This document shows positions 16,810 to 25,612 of a stretch of DNA of 64,000 bases, piece by piece (position 1 is the stretch's first letter; the number at the start of each line of letters is the position of its first letter). This DNA is from CAJBVG01 sp044337515. Lineage in GTDB: Bacteria > Bacteroidota > Bacteroidia > Sphingobacteriales > Sphingobacteriaceae. The position numbers and the translations under genes are program-made. Under the pieces are notes generated by a model, which saw only the letters and a list, made by a program, of their open reading frames with translations, had not been told where the DNA came from and did no database searches. The stretch lies in the NCBI GenBank assembly GCA_044337515.1, contig JBIINK010000001.1:1-64000 (forward strand), read 5' to 3'.

Positions 16810-17721
16810 ATGGAGGATATTATACAATTCGAAGAGTTAGTGCCTAAAACAAACCTTGGCTTGTTAGCCAAGCAAGTTGTAGAGGGATTCATCACAGGAT
16901 TGCATAAGAGTCCGTTCCACGGTTTTTCTGTTGAATTTGCAGAGCACCGCCCATATCACCCGAGTGAGAACATCCGCAGTATAGATTGGAAATTGTTTGG
17001 TAGAACGGATAAGATGTATACCAAACGATATGAAGAGGAAACGAATTTAAGATGCCACTTAGTGTTGGATATCTCTAGCTCTATGTATTATCCAGATTCA
17101 AAATGGAGCAAGATTAAATTTTCTATTCTAAGTATCGCAGCATTAATCGAATTATTAAAATCTCAACGTGATGCGTTTGGCTTATCCTTATTTTCCGATG
17201 AACTTAAATTAAGTACCGATGCTCGCTCAACAACGATGCATCAAAAATTGATTTATGCAGAGTTGGAGAAAGTACTTGAAGCGAAGCCGGTTCGTCAGCA
17301 ATCTTCTATCGCTAAATCATTACATGAGCTCGCAGAGAAGCTTCACCGCAGGTCGATGGTGATTATCTTCTCGGACATGTTTGATAACACCACAGAGAAG
17401 GAAGCGATTTTTGAAGCCTTACAACATCTACGCTATAACAAACATGAAGTTATTATCTTCCATGTATCTGATCACGAAACAGAAATTGATTTTAAGTTTG
17501 ATAGTCGACCTTATCACTTCGTCGATGTAGAAACTGGAGAAGAAATCAAAGTACATTCAAATTCCATACAAGAGTCCTATACCAAAAGGATGGAAACCTA
17601 CCTAAATGATATTACTAATCGAAGTCATATTGAGAAAGTAGATTTTATACGTGCAGATGCTAAAAAAGGTTTCAATGATGTTTTATACACTTATTTGGTA
17701 AAAAGACAGAAGTCTTTGTAG
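16810..17721 (+). CDS. DUF58 domain protein (VWA-like fold)
   Basis: 303 aa cytoplasmic protein. DUF58 core SVEFAEHRPYHPSENIRSIDWKLFGRTDKMYTKRYEEETN is recognisable at about residues 38-78 in pieces, followed by a VWA-like segment with LVLDISSSMYY (DxSxS MIDAS motif). Family members are usually encoded next to MoxR AAA ATPases and BatA/B proteins; none is adjacent here. Function in Bacteroidota is unclear (aerotolerance or envelope stress is often suggested). Probably monocistronic. Confidence 0.87.
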   Translation: MEDIIQFEELVPKTNLGLLAKQVVEGFITGLHKSPFHGFSVEFAEHRPYHPSENIRSIDWKLFGRTDKMYTKRYEEETNLRCHLVLDISSSMYYPDSKWSKIKFSILSIAALIELLKSQRDAFGLSLFSDELKLSTDARSTTMHQKLIYAELEKVLEAKPVRQQSSIAKSLHELAEKLHRRSMVIIFSDMFDNTTEKEAIFEALQHLRYNKHEVIIFHVSDHETEIDFKFDSRPYHFVDVETGEEIKVHSNSIQESYTKRMETYLNDITNRSHIEKVDFIRADAKKGFNDVLYTYLVKRQKSL

Positions 17722-17855
17722 ACTAGAATATTACTACTTACTTAAATAGAGTTAACTTTTTGATAAGTTTTTATGTAACCCTGAGTGCCCTTTTTACGAT
17801 TAACAAGGTAAATAGAAAACCCAAAATTGTTAATCAAATAAACTACTAAAAGGAC

Positions 17856-18479
17856 ATGAAAAAGTTTTACTTCCTACTTTCAATTACAATCGTATTAATT
17901 ATTACTGCGAATAAATCGATGGCACAAACTGCAGATACTGTTTGTGTGAATTCTACCTTAGTTCCTTATAGTGTTACTAATACTGTAGGTTCAACTTATG
18001 CTTGGACATTATCTGGTGGTGGAGCAATGAGTGCTGCAACTGGTAATGCCATTACAGTAAATTGGGGTGCAGTTGCAGGCACATATAATTTGCAAATCCA
18101 AGAAACTTCGTCTACAGGTTGTACTGGCGATCCAGTTGCTTTGAACGTTGTAGTTATTCCATTAGCTACTGCTGCTATTTCTGGTAACTCTTCTATGTGT
18201 TACAATGATCCTAATCCTATTGTTACAATAAACTTAACTGGCGTTGGTCCATGGACATTCAGTTATACTGATGGTACAACAGTAAGCACTGTTACTAATC
18301 ACGCTTCGAGCAGCTTTACATTTAATCCAACACCAACTATTCCTTCAGCAGGAACAAGCGCCGCTACAACTACTTATAGTTTAGTTTCGGTAAGCAATAA
18401 ATTCTGTTCAGGTACAACAAGTGGTTCTGCAGTAATAACTGTTAATCCAAAACCAGTTACTTCAGCAATTATTCACTAA
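17856..18479 (+). CDS. Exported PKD-like domain protein
   Basis: 207 aa. Signal peptide (MKKFYFLLSITIVLIITANKSMAQ in pieces), then an N-terminal PKD-like domain (~25-105; TVGSTYAWTLSGG, VNWGAVAGTYNLQIQETSSTGC) and a second Ig-like domain (~110-200) with GNSSMCYNDPNP. It ends without a sorting domain. Its first domain resembles that of the next gene, so the two probably arose by duplication and act together at the cell surface. A possible AAAGGA ribosome binding site precedes the ATG. Exact role unknown. Confidence 0.7.
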   Translation: MKKFYFLLSITIVLIITANKSMAQTADTVCVNSTLVPYSVTNTVGSTYAWTLSGGGAMSAATGNAITVNWGAVAGTYNLQIQETSSTGCTGDPVALNVVVIPLATAAISGNSSMCYNDPNPIVTINLTGVGPWTFSYTDGTTVSTVTNHASSSFTFNPTPTIPSAGTSAATTTYSLVSVSNKFCSGTTSGSAVITVNPKPVTSAIIH

Positions 18480-18541
18480 GTCGTATAATCAATTAAGAAA
18501 TAGACACGCGCTCTCTCTGACTCTATTTAAAAATATAACCA

Positions 18542-19603
18542 ATGATTCGAATCTGGAAAATATGTTTATCCATGATTGTGGGGATGCTTTGCTCAAACAT
18601 TGCCTCCTCACAAACAGCGGATACTGTTGTTCTAGGTCAGACAGGGGTTAATTACAGTATTACTCCAACTCTCTACTCGACCTACCAATGGTTCATTATT
18701 GGAGGTGAAATTAAAACAGCAAGCACAGGTACTTCAATTCTCGTTGATTGGTTCGCAAATGAACCCATCAATAGAATAGGTGTATTAGAAACAAATACAC
18801 ATGGTTGCAATGGTGACACCATTTGGCACGATGCAGAAAATGCTAAAGTAATCTTCCCTTATATTTTTGGTAAGCGATTAGTTTGCGAAGGCGAATTCGT
18901 TTCACTTTATGCATCTGCTTCTGATTCGGTATACAAAGATATCTATTACAAATGGTCGAATGGAGAGACTACTCAAACCATTAGTATGAATGTGTTTAAG
19001 AAAACCGATTTGTATTGTGTAGTATATTATAATGGTGATGCGGTTGATACAGCTTTTATCACAATAAACGTATTAGAAGTTCCTAAGCCAGAGTTTTCTT
19101 GGACTCCACTTTTCCCTAAGCGCGGTGATGAAGTAACTTTCAATTTCAAAAACTCAAACAACTTTGATTATAACTGGATAGTAAATGGTGTAATTGACAG
19201 TTTAAGTGGGTCAAGCTTTAAAACCACTTTCGATTCTATTGGGGTAAATAAAGTTGGTCTATATATGAAGAATGAATTGGGTTGTGATAATACTAAAATC
19301 TACTCATTCAATATTGAAGGCGATTATCCATTCCACATTCCTGATGTATTTAGTCCGAATAGCGATGGTCAGAATGATGAGTTATTTATTGATATCCCAG
19401 AAGGTCTAAAATCATTTGAATTAAGAGTGTTCAACAGATGGGGCCAAATCATTTACAAATCAGATCTACTTGAAGATGTAACCTGGGATGGTAAATTCGG
19501 AGGACAAGTAGTTGCAGATGGAGCCTATGTTTACCAAATCGTAGCGTACTCAACTCAAAACAGATACTTGTATCAAAACGGTACAATAGCGATTGTGAAA
19601 TAA
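18542..19603 (+). CDS. PKD-like surface protein with a gliding-motility-type (type B) T9SS sorting domain
   Basis: 353 aa. Signal peptide ending near SNIASSQ, an N-terminal PKD-like domain similar to the preceding gene, one or two further Ig/PKD-like domains, and a C-terminal CHU_C domain (~265-353). That domain has FHIPDVFSPNSDGQNDEL, FELRVFNRWGQIIYKS, WDGKFGGQVVADGAYVYQI and a final IVK. Type B tails route proteins through the type IX system to the cell surface, as with SprB-like adhesins. Separated from its paralogue by 62 bp without terminator, so likely cotranscribed. Confidence 0.82.
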   Translation: MIRIWKICLSMIVGMLCSNIASSQTADTVVLGQTGVNYSITPTLYSTYQWFIIGGEIKTASTGTSILVDWFANEPINRIGVLETNTHGCNGDTIWHDAENAKVIFPYIFGKRLVCEGEFVSLYASASDSVYKDIYYKWSNGETTQTISMNVFKKTDLYCVVYYNGDAVDTAFITINVLEVPKPEFSWTPLFPKRGDEVTFNFKNSNNFDYNWIVNGVIDSLSGSSFKTTFDSIGVNKVGLYMKNELGCDNTKIYSFNIEGDYPFHIPDVFSPNSDGQNDELFIDIPEGLKSFELRVFNRWGQIIYKSDLLEDVTWDGKFGGQVVADGAYVYQIVAYSTQNRYLYQNGTIAIVK

Positions 19604-19610
19604 TTATCGA

Positions 19611-20810
19611 TTACAGATTTTCTTTCGATAGTTCATCAATAGCATTCACAATTACAGCACAAGCAATTTTAATCTCATCTTCTGTAATTATCAATGGAGC
19701 TGCTATTCTCATGGCATCTGCACAATGCAGAAACCAGTCTACAATAATGCCCTGCTCAATACAACGATCAATTACTTTTTTATTGAATTCGAAACTTTTT
19801 AGTTGAACTGAAATCATTAATCCTTCGCCACGTACTTCCGAAATTTCCGGATGAACAAGAAGTGATCTGAAAAGTTGAGCCTTTGCTTCAACATTTTCAA
19901 TGATATTTTCTTCTAATAAAACGTTTAGTGTCGCAATTGCTGCAGCACAAGAAACTGGGTGCCCACCAAAGGTGGTGATATGCCCAAGTATTGGATTGTT
20001 TGTTAAAGTATGCATTCGTTCATTCGATGAGATGAATGCACCAATCGGCATTCCGCCTCCCATACCTTTTGCCACCACTAAAATATCAGGTACAATATCA
20101 TAATGATGAAATCCGAACATTTTACCAGTCCTGCCGAATGCCGTTTGAATTTCGTCCATCACTAATAAACATCCAGTTTCTGAACACTTTTCTCTTAGCG
20201 CTTTCCAATACGATTTGCTTGCCGTTCTAATTCCTGCTTCGCCCTGAATGGTTTCAATAAAAAAAGCGGCGTATTCAGTAGTGATAAGTTTTAAATCATC
20301 TATTTCGCCAAAACGAATAAAATCAATTCCTGGTAATAATGGGCGATAGGCCTGTTTATATTCTTCATTGCCCATAAGACTCAGTGCACCATGGGTACTG
20401 CCATGGTAAGAGTTGATGCAGGCCAATAATTTTGAACGATGTGTTGAACGTTTAGCCAATTTCATGGCTCCTTCTATAGCTTCAGCGCCTGAGTTTACTA
20501 GGTAGACGGAGTTTAATGATTCGGGTAATTGCTTAGTCAGTAAGGTTGCATAGTCTACTTGTGGACTTTGAACATACTCTCCATAAACCATAAGGTGTAA
20601 GTATTGCTCTGCTTGATTTTTAATGGCTTCAACTACTTTTGGGTGTATATGCCCAATGTTATTTACTCCAATTCCGGAAATTAAATCCATGTATTTCTCT
20701 CCTTTGGAGCCATACAGATAAATGCCTTCGGCTTTTATAATTTCTAGCATTAATGGCATCTCTGTGGTCTGCGCATTGTGCAATAAAAATAATTGTCGGT
20801 TTGATAACAT
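19611..20810 (-). CDS. Class III PLP-dependent aminotransferase (acetylornithine/ornithine type)
   Basis: 399 aa from the ATG at 20810 (an extended reading frame to 20861 overlaps the divergent promoter and is unlikely). Fold type I class III features: YLVNSGAEAIEGAMKLAKR, SYHGSTHGALSLMG, LLVMDEIQTAFGRTGKMF and the PLP lysine in VAKGMGGGMPIG. Closest in character to acetylornithine, 4-aminobutyrate or ornithine aminotransferases; no arginine biosynthesis neighbours are present, so the substrate is open. The -7 box lies four bases before the start. Confidence 0.87.
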   Translation of the reverse strand: MLSNRQLFLLHNAQTTEMPLMLEIIKAEGIYLYGSKGEKYMDLISGIGVNNIGHIHPKVVEAIKNQAEQYLHLMVYGEYVQSPQVDYATLLTKQLPESLNSVYLVNSGAEAIEGAMKLAKRSTHRSKLLACINSYHGSTHGALSLMGNEEYKQAYRPLLPGIDFIRFGEIDDLKLITTEYAAFFIETIQGEAGIRTASKSYWKALREKCSETGCLLVMDEIQTAFGRTGKMFGFHHYDIVPDILVVAKGMGGGMPIGAFISSNERMHTLTNNPILGHITTFGGHPVSCAAAIATLNVLLEENIIENVEAKAQLFRSLLVHPEISEVRGEGLMISVQLKSFEFNKKVIDRCIEQGIIVDWFLHCADAMRIAAPLIITEDEIKIACAVIVNAIDELSKENL

Positions 20811-20813
20811 ATT

Positions 20814-20821
20814 CAAAAGTA
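20814..20821 (-). promoter_or_regulatory. Aminotransferase -7 box (TACTTTTG on minus strand)
   Basis: Exact TAnnTTTG match ending four bases before the ATG; implies a leaderless or nearly leaderless mRNA. It lies 21 bp from the divergent corA box. Confidence 0.5.
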
Positions 20822-20842
20822 CAAAATATCCGTTGGTATGAT

Positions 20843-20850
20843 TACATTTG
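20843..20850 (+). promoter_or_regulatory. corA -7 box (TACATTTG)
   Basis: Exact TAnnTTTG match, 15 bp before the ATG at 20866, divergent from the aminotransferase promoter. Confidence 0.55.
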
Positions 20851-20865
20851 GGTATAGACAATCGT

Positions 20866-21756
20866 ATGGATGCTGTTCAACACATAAACGACTTTTGGAT
20901 TGATGTAACTAATCCTACCGAATTCGAGCTACAAGAAATTGCAAATGCATATCACTTGCATCCCAATGCAGTGCAGGATTGTTTGGAGCCCGATCATCTT
21001 CCAAAATATGAAGAAATGGAGCAGTCTAGATTTATCGTTACTCGAGTTTATGATGTAGCTCAAACTAGCGATGCAGATACTATTCAAGAAGTAACTCGTA
21101 AGATTTCCATATTCATTACAGAAAAAAATATTATTACTGTTCATCGTTCAGAGCAACCATTATTAAAGGAAATTAAAACGAAATATATTGATAATGGAAA
21201 GTGTACAGATCTTCACCAATTGTTGTTGCATATTTTAAATTCTGTAGTACTCACTTACGAAGCACCATCTGATAAATTGACGAATGAGATTGACTTTTAT
21301 GAGAGTAGAATTTTCTTGAGGAAGAAGCTGCCTAACTTATTAAAAAACTTATATCAGATTAAAAGAAAAGTATCTGTAATAAAACGAATATTAACCATTA
21401 CGACGGATACTACCAATAAAGTTGGAGAGGGATATAAGCACGATCCGATGTATAGAGAGATGAAAGACAATTTTATGCAACAAGTTATTGTGTATGATCA
21501 ATTGAGTGAAGACATCAACAACTTACTAGCACTTTACCTCTCTATATCCGGCCAAAAAACGAATGAAGTAATTAGAGTATTAACAATTTTCTCGGTATTC
21601 TTTATGCCACTTACCTTTATTGTTGGTATATATGGCATGAACTTCGACCATCTTCCTGAACTACATTGGGAATACGGTTACTTATTTTCGATTCTATTAA
21701 TGATCGTTGTAACCTTTACCATTTACATGTGGTTCAAACGAAAAGAATGGCTTTAG
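20866..21756 (+). CDS. corA: CorA-family magnesium/divalent cation transporter
   Basis: 296 aa from the ATG at 20866 (the TTG at 20848 lies inside the promoter box). Large cytoplasmic N-terminal domain, long helix region, then two C-terminal transmembrane segments with the signature YGMNF loop between them (IVGIYGMNFDHLPELHW). Forms a homopentameric channel for Mg2+, Co2+ or Ni2+. Its end overlaps the convergent Spy-like gene by four bases. Confidence 0.93.
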   Translation: MDAVQHINDFWIDVTNPTEFELQEIANAYHLHPNAVQDCLEPDHLPKYEEMEQSRFIVTRVYDVAQTSDADTIQEVTRKISIFITEKNIITVHRSEQPLLKEIKTKYIDNGKCTDLHQLLLHILNSVVLTYEAPSDKLTNEIDFYESRIFLRKKLPNLLKNLYQIKRKVSVIKRILTITTDTTNKVGEGYKHDPMYREMKDNFMQQVIVYDQLSEDINNLLALYLSISGQKTNEVIRVLTIFSVFFMPLTFIVGIYGMNFDHLPELHWEYGYLFSILLMIVVTFTIYMWFKRKEWL

Positions 21757-22202
21757 TCTAATTCAGGAGGTCTGCGTTGGCCCTGAAGCTTACGTAATAA
21801 TTCACGTTTAAATCCTTCTTGTGCACGATAATAAATAGCAATCTTTTTCATCGGCAATACGGCTTTAAATCTGTCGTGGTATTTTTTCTCTATATCTAGC
21901 TCTTTCTGACGAGAAGCCATTTCATCATTTATCGTTTTTTCGATTTCTGCATCAGATAGGTTATCGAAATTATCTCTTTCATCACGGTGACGCATTCTAC
22001 GATCTTTATGTATTTTCTGCATCTCTGCTTGCATTTCATTGTAAACAGGCCAGAATTTCTTTGCTTCATCTGGGGTTAAATTAAGCTGACGAGTAAAGAA
22101 TGCAATTCGAAACGATTCGATCTCTTCTCTACGATTATCTTGTGCACTAGTGGTTTTAAGAAGTGCAAAAATAATAAATGCGAGTATGTAAATATTTTTC
22201 AT
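21753..22202 (-). CDS. Spy/CpxP-like periplasmic protein
   Basis: 149 aa with a signal peptide (~1-20, ending TTSAQ) followed by an all-helical, highly charged region. The segment FFTRQLNLTPDEAKKFWPVYNEM resembles the LTxxQ helices of Spy/CpxP proteins and is common in Bacteroidota sigma operons. It is the last gene after an ECF sigma factor and anti-sigma factor, so it may be an envelope-stress chaperone or sensor modulator. Function is inferred from fold and context. Confidence 0.65.
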   Translation of the reverse strand: MKNIYILAFIIFALLKTTSAQDNRREEIESFRIAFFTRQLNLTPDEAKKFWPVYNEMQAEMQKIHKDRRMRHRDERDNFDNLSDAEIEKTINDEMASRQKELDIEKKYHDRFKAVLPMKKIAIYYRAQEGFKRELLRKLQGQRRPPELD

Positions 22203-22214
22203 AAAAAAAGGTGT

Positions 22215-22646
22215 TTATAATTCGTCAATAATACTTTGTTCGTCGATGTATGATTGATATACGTCGATATCACTCTTCTCATCTTTGGTGTTGTTGGTAT
22301 TTGAAAATTCAATTAATGTGGCTTCATCAATTTCAGACAAATACACATCTATCATCGATTGGTTTTGCAATTCCTTTGATTGGTATTGATTGGTATGGTT
22401 TAATTTGAAAATATACATGGAAGTGCCCATAAAAACAAACACACTTGCTGCCATCAAGTATTTTTTCCAAGGGACAATGGAAATTACAGTAGGCGTTTGA
22501 GGAGCTACCTGCTCATTTTTTATGCGATCGAGTAATCTGCTCGAGAATGTATCGAAATAGCCTTCAGGCGCATCAATAGGCTCTTTAGTGAGCTTTGATA
22601 AGCTTGGTGCTAATTCTTCTAATTCTTTATTTAATTCTTCGTTCAT
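22215..22646 (-). CDS. Probable anti-sigma factor
   Basis: 143 aa. The cytoplasmic N-terminus carries LSKLTKEPIDAPEGYFDTFSSRLLDRIKNE, a motif seen in Bacteroidota proteins paired with ECF sigma genes. One transmembrane segment lies at about residues 67-85 and the C-terminal tail is acidic. It follows the sigma gene by 30 bp and precedes the Spy-like gene by 12 bp. No zinc-finger motif, so assignment rests on context and topology. Confidence 0.7.
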   Translation of the reverse strand: MNEELNKELEELAPSLSKLTKEPIDAPEGYFDTFSSRLLDRIKNEQVAPQTPTVISIVPWKKYLMAASVFVFMGTSMYIFKLNHTNQYQSKELQNQSMIDVYLSEIDEATLIEFSNTNNTKDEKSDIDVYQSYIDEQSIIDEL

Positions 22647-22676
22647 GTTTGTAGGATATTAATCTTCTTTAATAGT

Positions 22677-23228
22677 TTAATGCTCAGTTAAATATTGTTC
22701 AATTTTTTTCACTGCGATATGAAAAGATGCTTTTAAAGCACCTACGCTAGTGCCGAGTAATTCCGACATTTCCTCGTATTTCATTTCTTGAAAATATTTT
22801 AGATGAAAAACCATTTTTTGCTTTTCTGGGAGTGTATCTATAGCTGCTTGTAGTTTTCGCTGAATTTGCTCCCCTGTAAGTGGGTTATCACTGGTATGGT
22901 CTATAAATTCGGATTCGTTGGCATCATCAATATCAACATGCAATTGTTGCTTGTTTTTACGATGAAAATTGATGCACTCGTTGTAAGTAATCCGAAACAA
23001 CCAAGTATAAAGTTGTGAGTCTTCTCTGAAATTAATGAGGCCTTTCCAAACTTTGATGAAAACTTCTTGCATTAAATCGTCGGCATCCGAGTGGGAATTT
23101 ACATAGCGACGAATTAACCAATAAATTTTTTGCTCATATTTTTTAACTAGGAGTTCGAAAGCATACGTTTTCGTTTGCTCCTCTCTAAATAGGGCTAAAA
23201 TTTCTTGATCAGACTGTTGGTTTCTCAT
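22677..23228 (-). CDS. ECF-subfamily RNA polymerase sigma factor
   Basis: 183 aa with region 2 (~20-90; YEQKIYWLIRRYVNSHSDADDLMQEVFIKVW in pieces, then LYTWLFRITYNECINFHRK) and region 4 (~120-178; LPEKQKMVFHLKYFQEMKYEEMSELLGTSVGALK). It lies 27 bp after the transketolase C subunit with no visible terminator, so it could be read from the transketolase operon as well as its own promoter. Signal unknown; paired anti-sigma is downstream. Confidence 0.92.
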   Translation of the reverse strand: MRNQQSDQEILALFREEQTKTYAFELLVKKYEQKIYWLIRRYVNSHSDADDLMQEVFIKVWKGLINFREDSQLYTWLFRITYNECINFHRKNKQQLHVDIDDANESEFIDHTSDNPLTGEQIQRKLQAAIDTLPEKQKMVFHLKYFQEMKYEEMSELLGTSVGALKASFHIAVKKIEQYLTEH

Positions 23229-23255
23229 GCACTTTGTTTGCGCTGAGCTCAGAAA

Positions 23256-24209
23256 TTATCTTCTAATCATAACTTTCTGAACAGCAGCAATAATATTCGG
23301 TGTCTCTAAACCATATTTTGCCATTAGTTCATCTGGTGTACCACTTTCTCCGAAACTATCATTTACTGCAACCATTTCGATAGGTGCTGGGAAGTGCTCT
23401 CCTAAAAGTTGTGCGATACTATCACCTAATCCACCATTTTTTTGGTGTTCTTCGGCAGTTACAACACATCTAGTTTTACGAACTGAAGTTAGGACGGCCT
23501 GCACATCTAATGGTTTAATGGTATGAATATTTATAATTTCTGCACTGATGCCCATTTCAGCTAAGGCTTGACCTGCTTCAATGGCTTTCCAAACTAAGTG
23601 TCCTGTTGCGAAAATGCTCACATCTTTTCCTTCGTTTAACATAACCGCTTCACCAATTTTAAAGTCTTGGTCTGCTGGTGTAAAGTTAGGCACTGCCGGA
23701 CGACCAAATCTTAAATATACTGGTCCATTGTATTTTGCAATGGCAATTGTTGCTGCTTTTGTTTGGTTATAATCACATGGATTAATCACTACCATGTTAG
23801 GTAGCATTTTCATTAATCCAATATCTTCTAATATCTGATGTGTTGCTCCATCTTCACCTAAGGTTAAGCCTGCGTGAGATGCACATATTTTTACGTTTTT
23901 GTTCGAATAAGCAACCGACTGACGAATTTGGTCATATACTCTTCCAGTTGCAAAATTTGCAAATGTGCCCGTATATGGAATTTTACCGCCAATAGTCATA
24001 CCTGCTGCCAAGCCAACCATATTTGCTTCCGCAATACCCACTTGAAAAAAACGATCTGGATTTTCTTTCGCAAAAGCGTCCATTTTCAACGATCCCGTTA
24101 AATCGGCACATAATGCTACTACGTCAGGGTTAGTTTTTCCTAATTCTGCTAATCCTGCTCCGAATCCCGAACGGGTATCTTTTTTTTCTGTGTATGGATA
24201 TTGTTTCAT
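23256..24209 (-). CDS. Transketolase, C-terminal subunit
   Basis: 317 aa, corresponding to the pyrimidine-binding and C-terminal domains of transketolase (GFGAGLAELGKTNPDVVALCADL, then FFQVGIAEANMVGLAAGM and HAGLTLGEDGATHQ). It must pair with the separate N-terminal subunit (27018-27860) to form an active TPP enzyme of the pentose phosphate pathway. The partner genes are separated by two VWA genes, all on the same strand with short gaps. It has its own exact -7 box five bases upstream. A DXP-synthase-like or other split TPP enzyme is less likely. Confidence 0.88.
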   Translation of the reverse strand: MKQYPYTEKKDTRSGFGAGLAELGKTNPDVVALCADLTGSLKMDAFAKENPDRFFQVGIAEANMVGLAAGMTIGGKIPYTGTFANFATGRVYDQIRQSVAYSNKNVKICASHAGLTLGEDGATHQILEDIGLMKMLPNMVVINPCDYNQTKAATIAIAKYNGPVYLRFGRPAVPNFTPADQDFKIGEAVMLNEGKDVSIFATGHLVWKAIEAGQALAEMGISAEIINIHTIKPLDVQAVLTSVRKTRCVVTAEEHQKNGGLGDSIAQLLGEHFPAPIEMVAVNDSFGESGTPDELMAKYGLETPNIIAAVQKVMIRR

Positions 24210-24213
24210 GCTG

Positions 24214-24221
24214 CAAATATA
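24214..24221 (-). promoter_or_regulatory. Internal -7 box before the transketolase C subunit
   Basis: Minus strand TATATTTG matches TAnnTTTG and ends four bases before the ATG, so a nearly leaderless separate transcript of this subunit is possible despite the operon layout. Confidence 0.55.
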
Positions 24222-24237
24222 AGTGTTATGTTATTAA

Positions 24238-25611
24238 TTAAAAGCGAATAGAATATGAACTTCCTGAACTTATCGTAAATCGTTCAGAACGTGTACTCAT
24301 GGTCTTTTTTGACCCTTTATTTTTATATACAATGTGATAATTGCCAGGTTGTAAAGTAATGGTTTCGGTAACCGAGTTACCATTAATATCACATACCCAT
24401 TCTAAATCTTGCCCTTTTTCAACATAGATACTTCCAAATACCGGTACCGCATTGGTGTTTAAAACGGTTAATAAACCTGGTGCCGGAATTTTGATAGTTG
24501 TGGTTTCGCTTTGCTTTATTCGTAAGTTTTGAATGCTGATGCGTGGTAAAGTCAGAATTTCAATATCATAAGTCCCAATCAGGTACTTCTTCTTATTGTT
24601 AATGTCAATACGATCAATAATTTCTTCTTTATTATTTTCTTTGATGATTGATGATAATTCTTTGTAGGTGCTTAATCCTTCGGTTTGTATGATTAACTCA
24701 CCTTGACCAGCATTTATATTGATTACGCTATGTTTATTAGGCAAAACCACAATGTTCTTTTTGTAAATCGGTGGAGTGGTATGCACAATCATATCATACG
24801 TATTTACAGGATCTAATTGTAATGTATCCGGATTCCCTCTAGCATTTAACGTGTGAATAAATTGATAACGAAGAATGCCTGCACTTTGATCGTATAAAGT
24901 AATTGGCACATTAGATTCTGATGGTTTTCCATCTTCATCTAATAAATTTATTTGTGAGGTACTGCTGTTGAGTATAGTATTCATTACACTTTTCAGAGAT
25001 CGCTTAAATCCAATTTCATCTTGAGCATCATCATACCTACCAACACACTCAAATGTTTCAGCTGCTTCAGGTGTTAGTCCTAATCCAATAATAAACGGTT
25101 GTAAGAATATGCCTTTGTTCTGTAGTTTCTTAGAAATCTCACAGGCGTTTCCTTTACACGATTCAATGCCATCTGTAATTAGTACTATGATGTTTCTGTA
25201 ATTCTCTCCGCTATAAATAAAATCATTCGCACATTGTTCTAGCGTATAAGCAATAGGTGTAATTCCTTTTGCACTTAATGAATTTATTTTTGATTTGATG
25301 TTAGGAATATTGTTTGCACGTATTGGAGACTCTAGCTTTGTATCCTTGCAATCATTAGCATTTAAAGGCGACATACTTCCAAAAACTCGTAAGCCTATTT
25401 CTAAATTTGGAACCTTTTGTAATGAATCGAGCATGCTCGATAAGATTATTTTTGATGCACGGAATCTATTCGTTTCTCCCCAAGTATTTGTCATACTTCC
25501 AGAGGCATCCATAACAAATAATATTCTAGTTTTTACAACAGGTTTTGTAGGTGTTTGCGCAAGCAACACTTTGCTAAATAAAAAGAAGAAAAGTATGATT
25601 ATTTTTTTCAT
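24238..25611 (-). CDS. Exported VWA-domain protein (paralogue 2)
   Basis: 457 aa. Signal peptide MKKIIILFFFLFSKVLLAQ, VWA domain (~28-215) with MIDAS DASGS at 35-39 and further TDG element in VLITDGIESC, then ~240 residues of beta-rich domains (carboxypeptidase-regulatory or Ig-like). Paired cysteines (NDCKDTK, CKGNAC, FECVG) are shared with the neighbouring paralogue and suit an exported disulfide-bonded protein. It lies one base after paralogue 1 and 28 bp before the transketolase C subunit. No sorting tail or lipobox. Role unknown. Confidence 0.8.
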   Translation of the reverse strand: MKKIIILFFFLFSKVLLAQTPTKPVVKTRILFVMDASGSMTNTWGETNRFRASKIILSSMLDSLQKVPNLEIGLRVFGSMSPLNANDCKDTKLESPIRANNIPNIKSKINSLSAKGITPIAYTLEQCANDFIYSGENYRNIIVLITDGIESCKGNACEISKKLQNKGIFLQPFIIGLGLTPEAAETFECVGRYDDAQDEIGFKRSLKSVMNTILNSSTSQINLLDEDGKPSESNVPITLYDQSAGILRYQFIHTLNARGNPDTLQLDPVNTYDMIVHTTPPIYKKNIVVLPNKHSVININAGQGELIIQTEGLSTYKELSSIIKENNKEEIIDRIDINNKKKYLIGTYDIEILTLPRISIQNLRIKQSETTTIKIPAPGLLTVLNTNAVPVFGSIYVEKGQDLEWVCDINGNSVTETITLQPGNYHIVYKNKGSKKTMSTRSERFTISSGSSYSIRF

Positions 25612-25612
25612 C

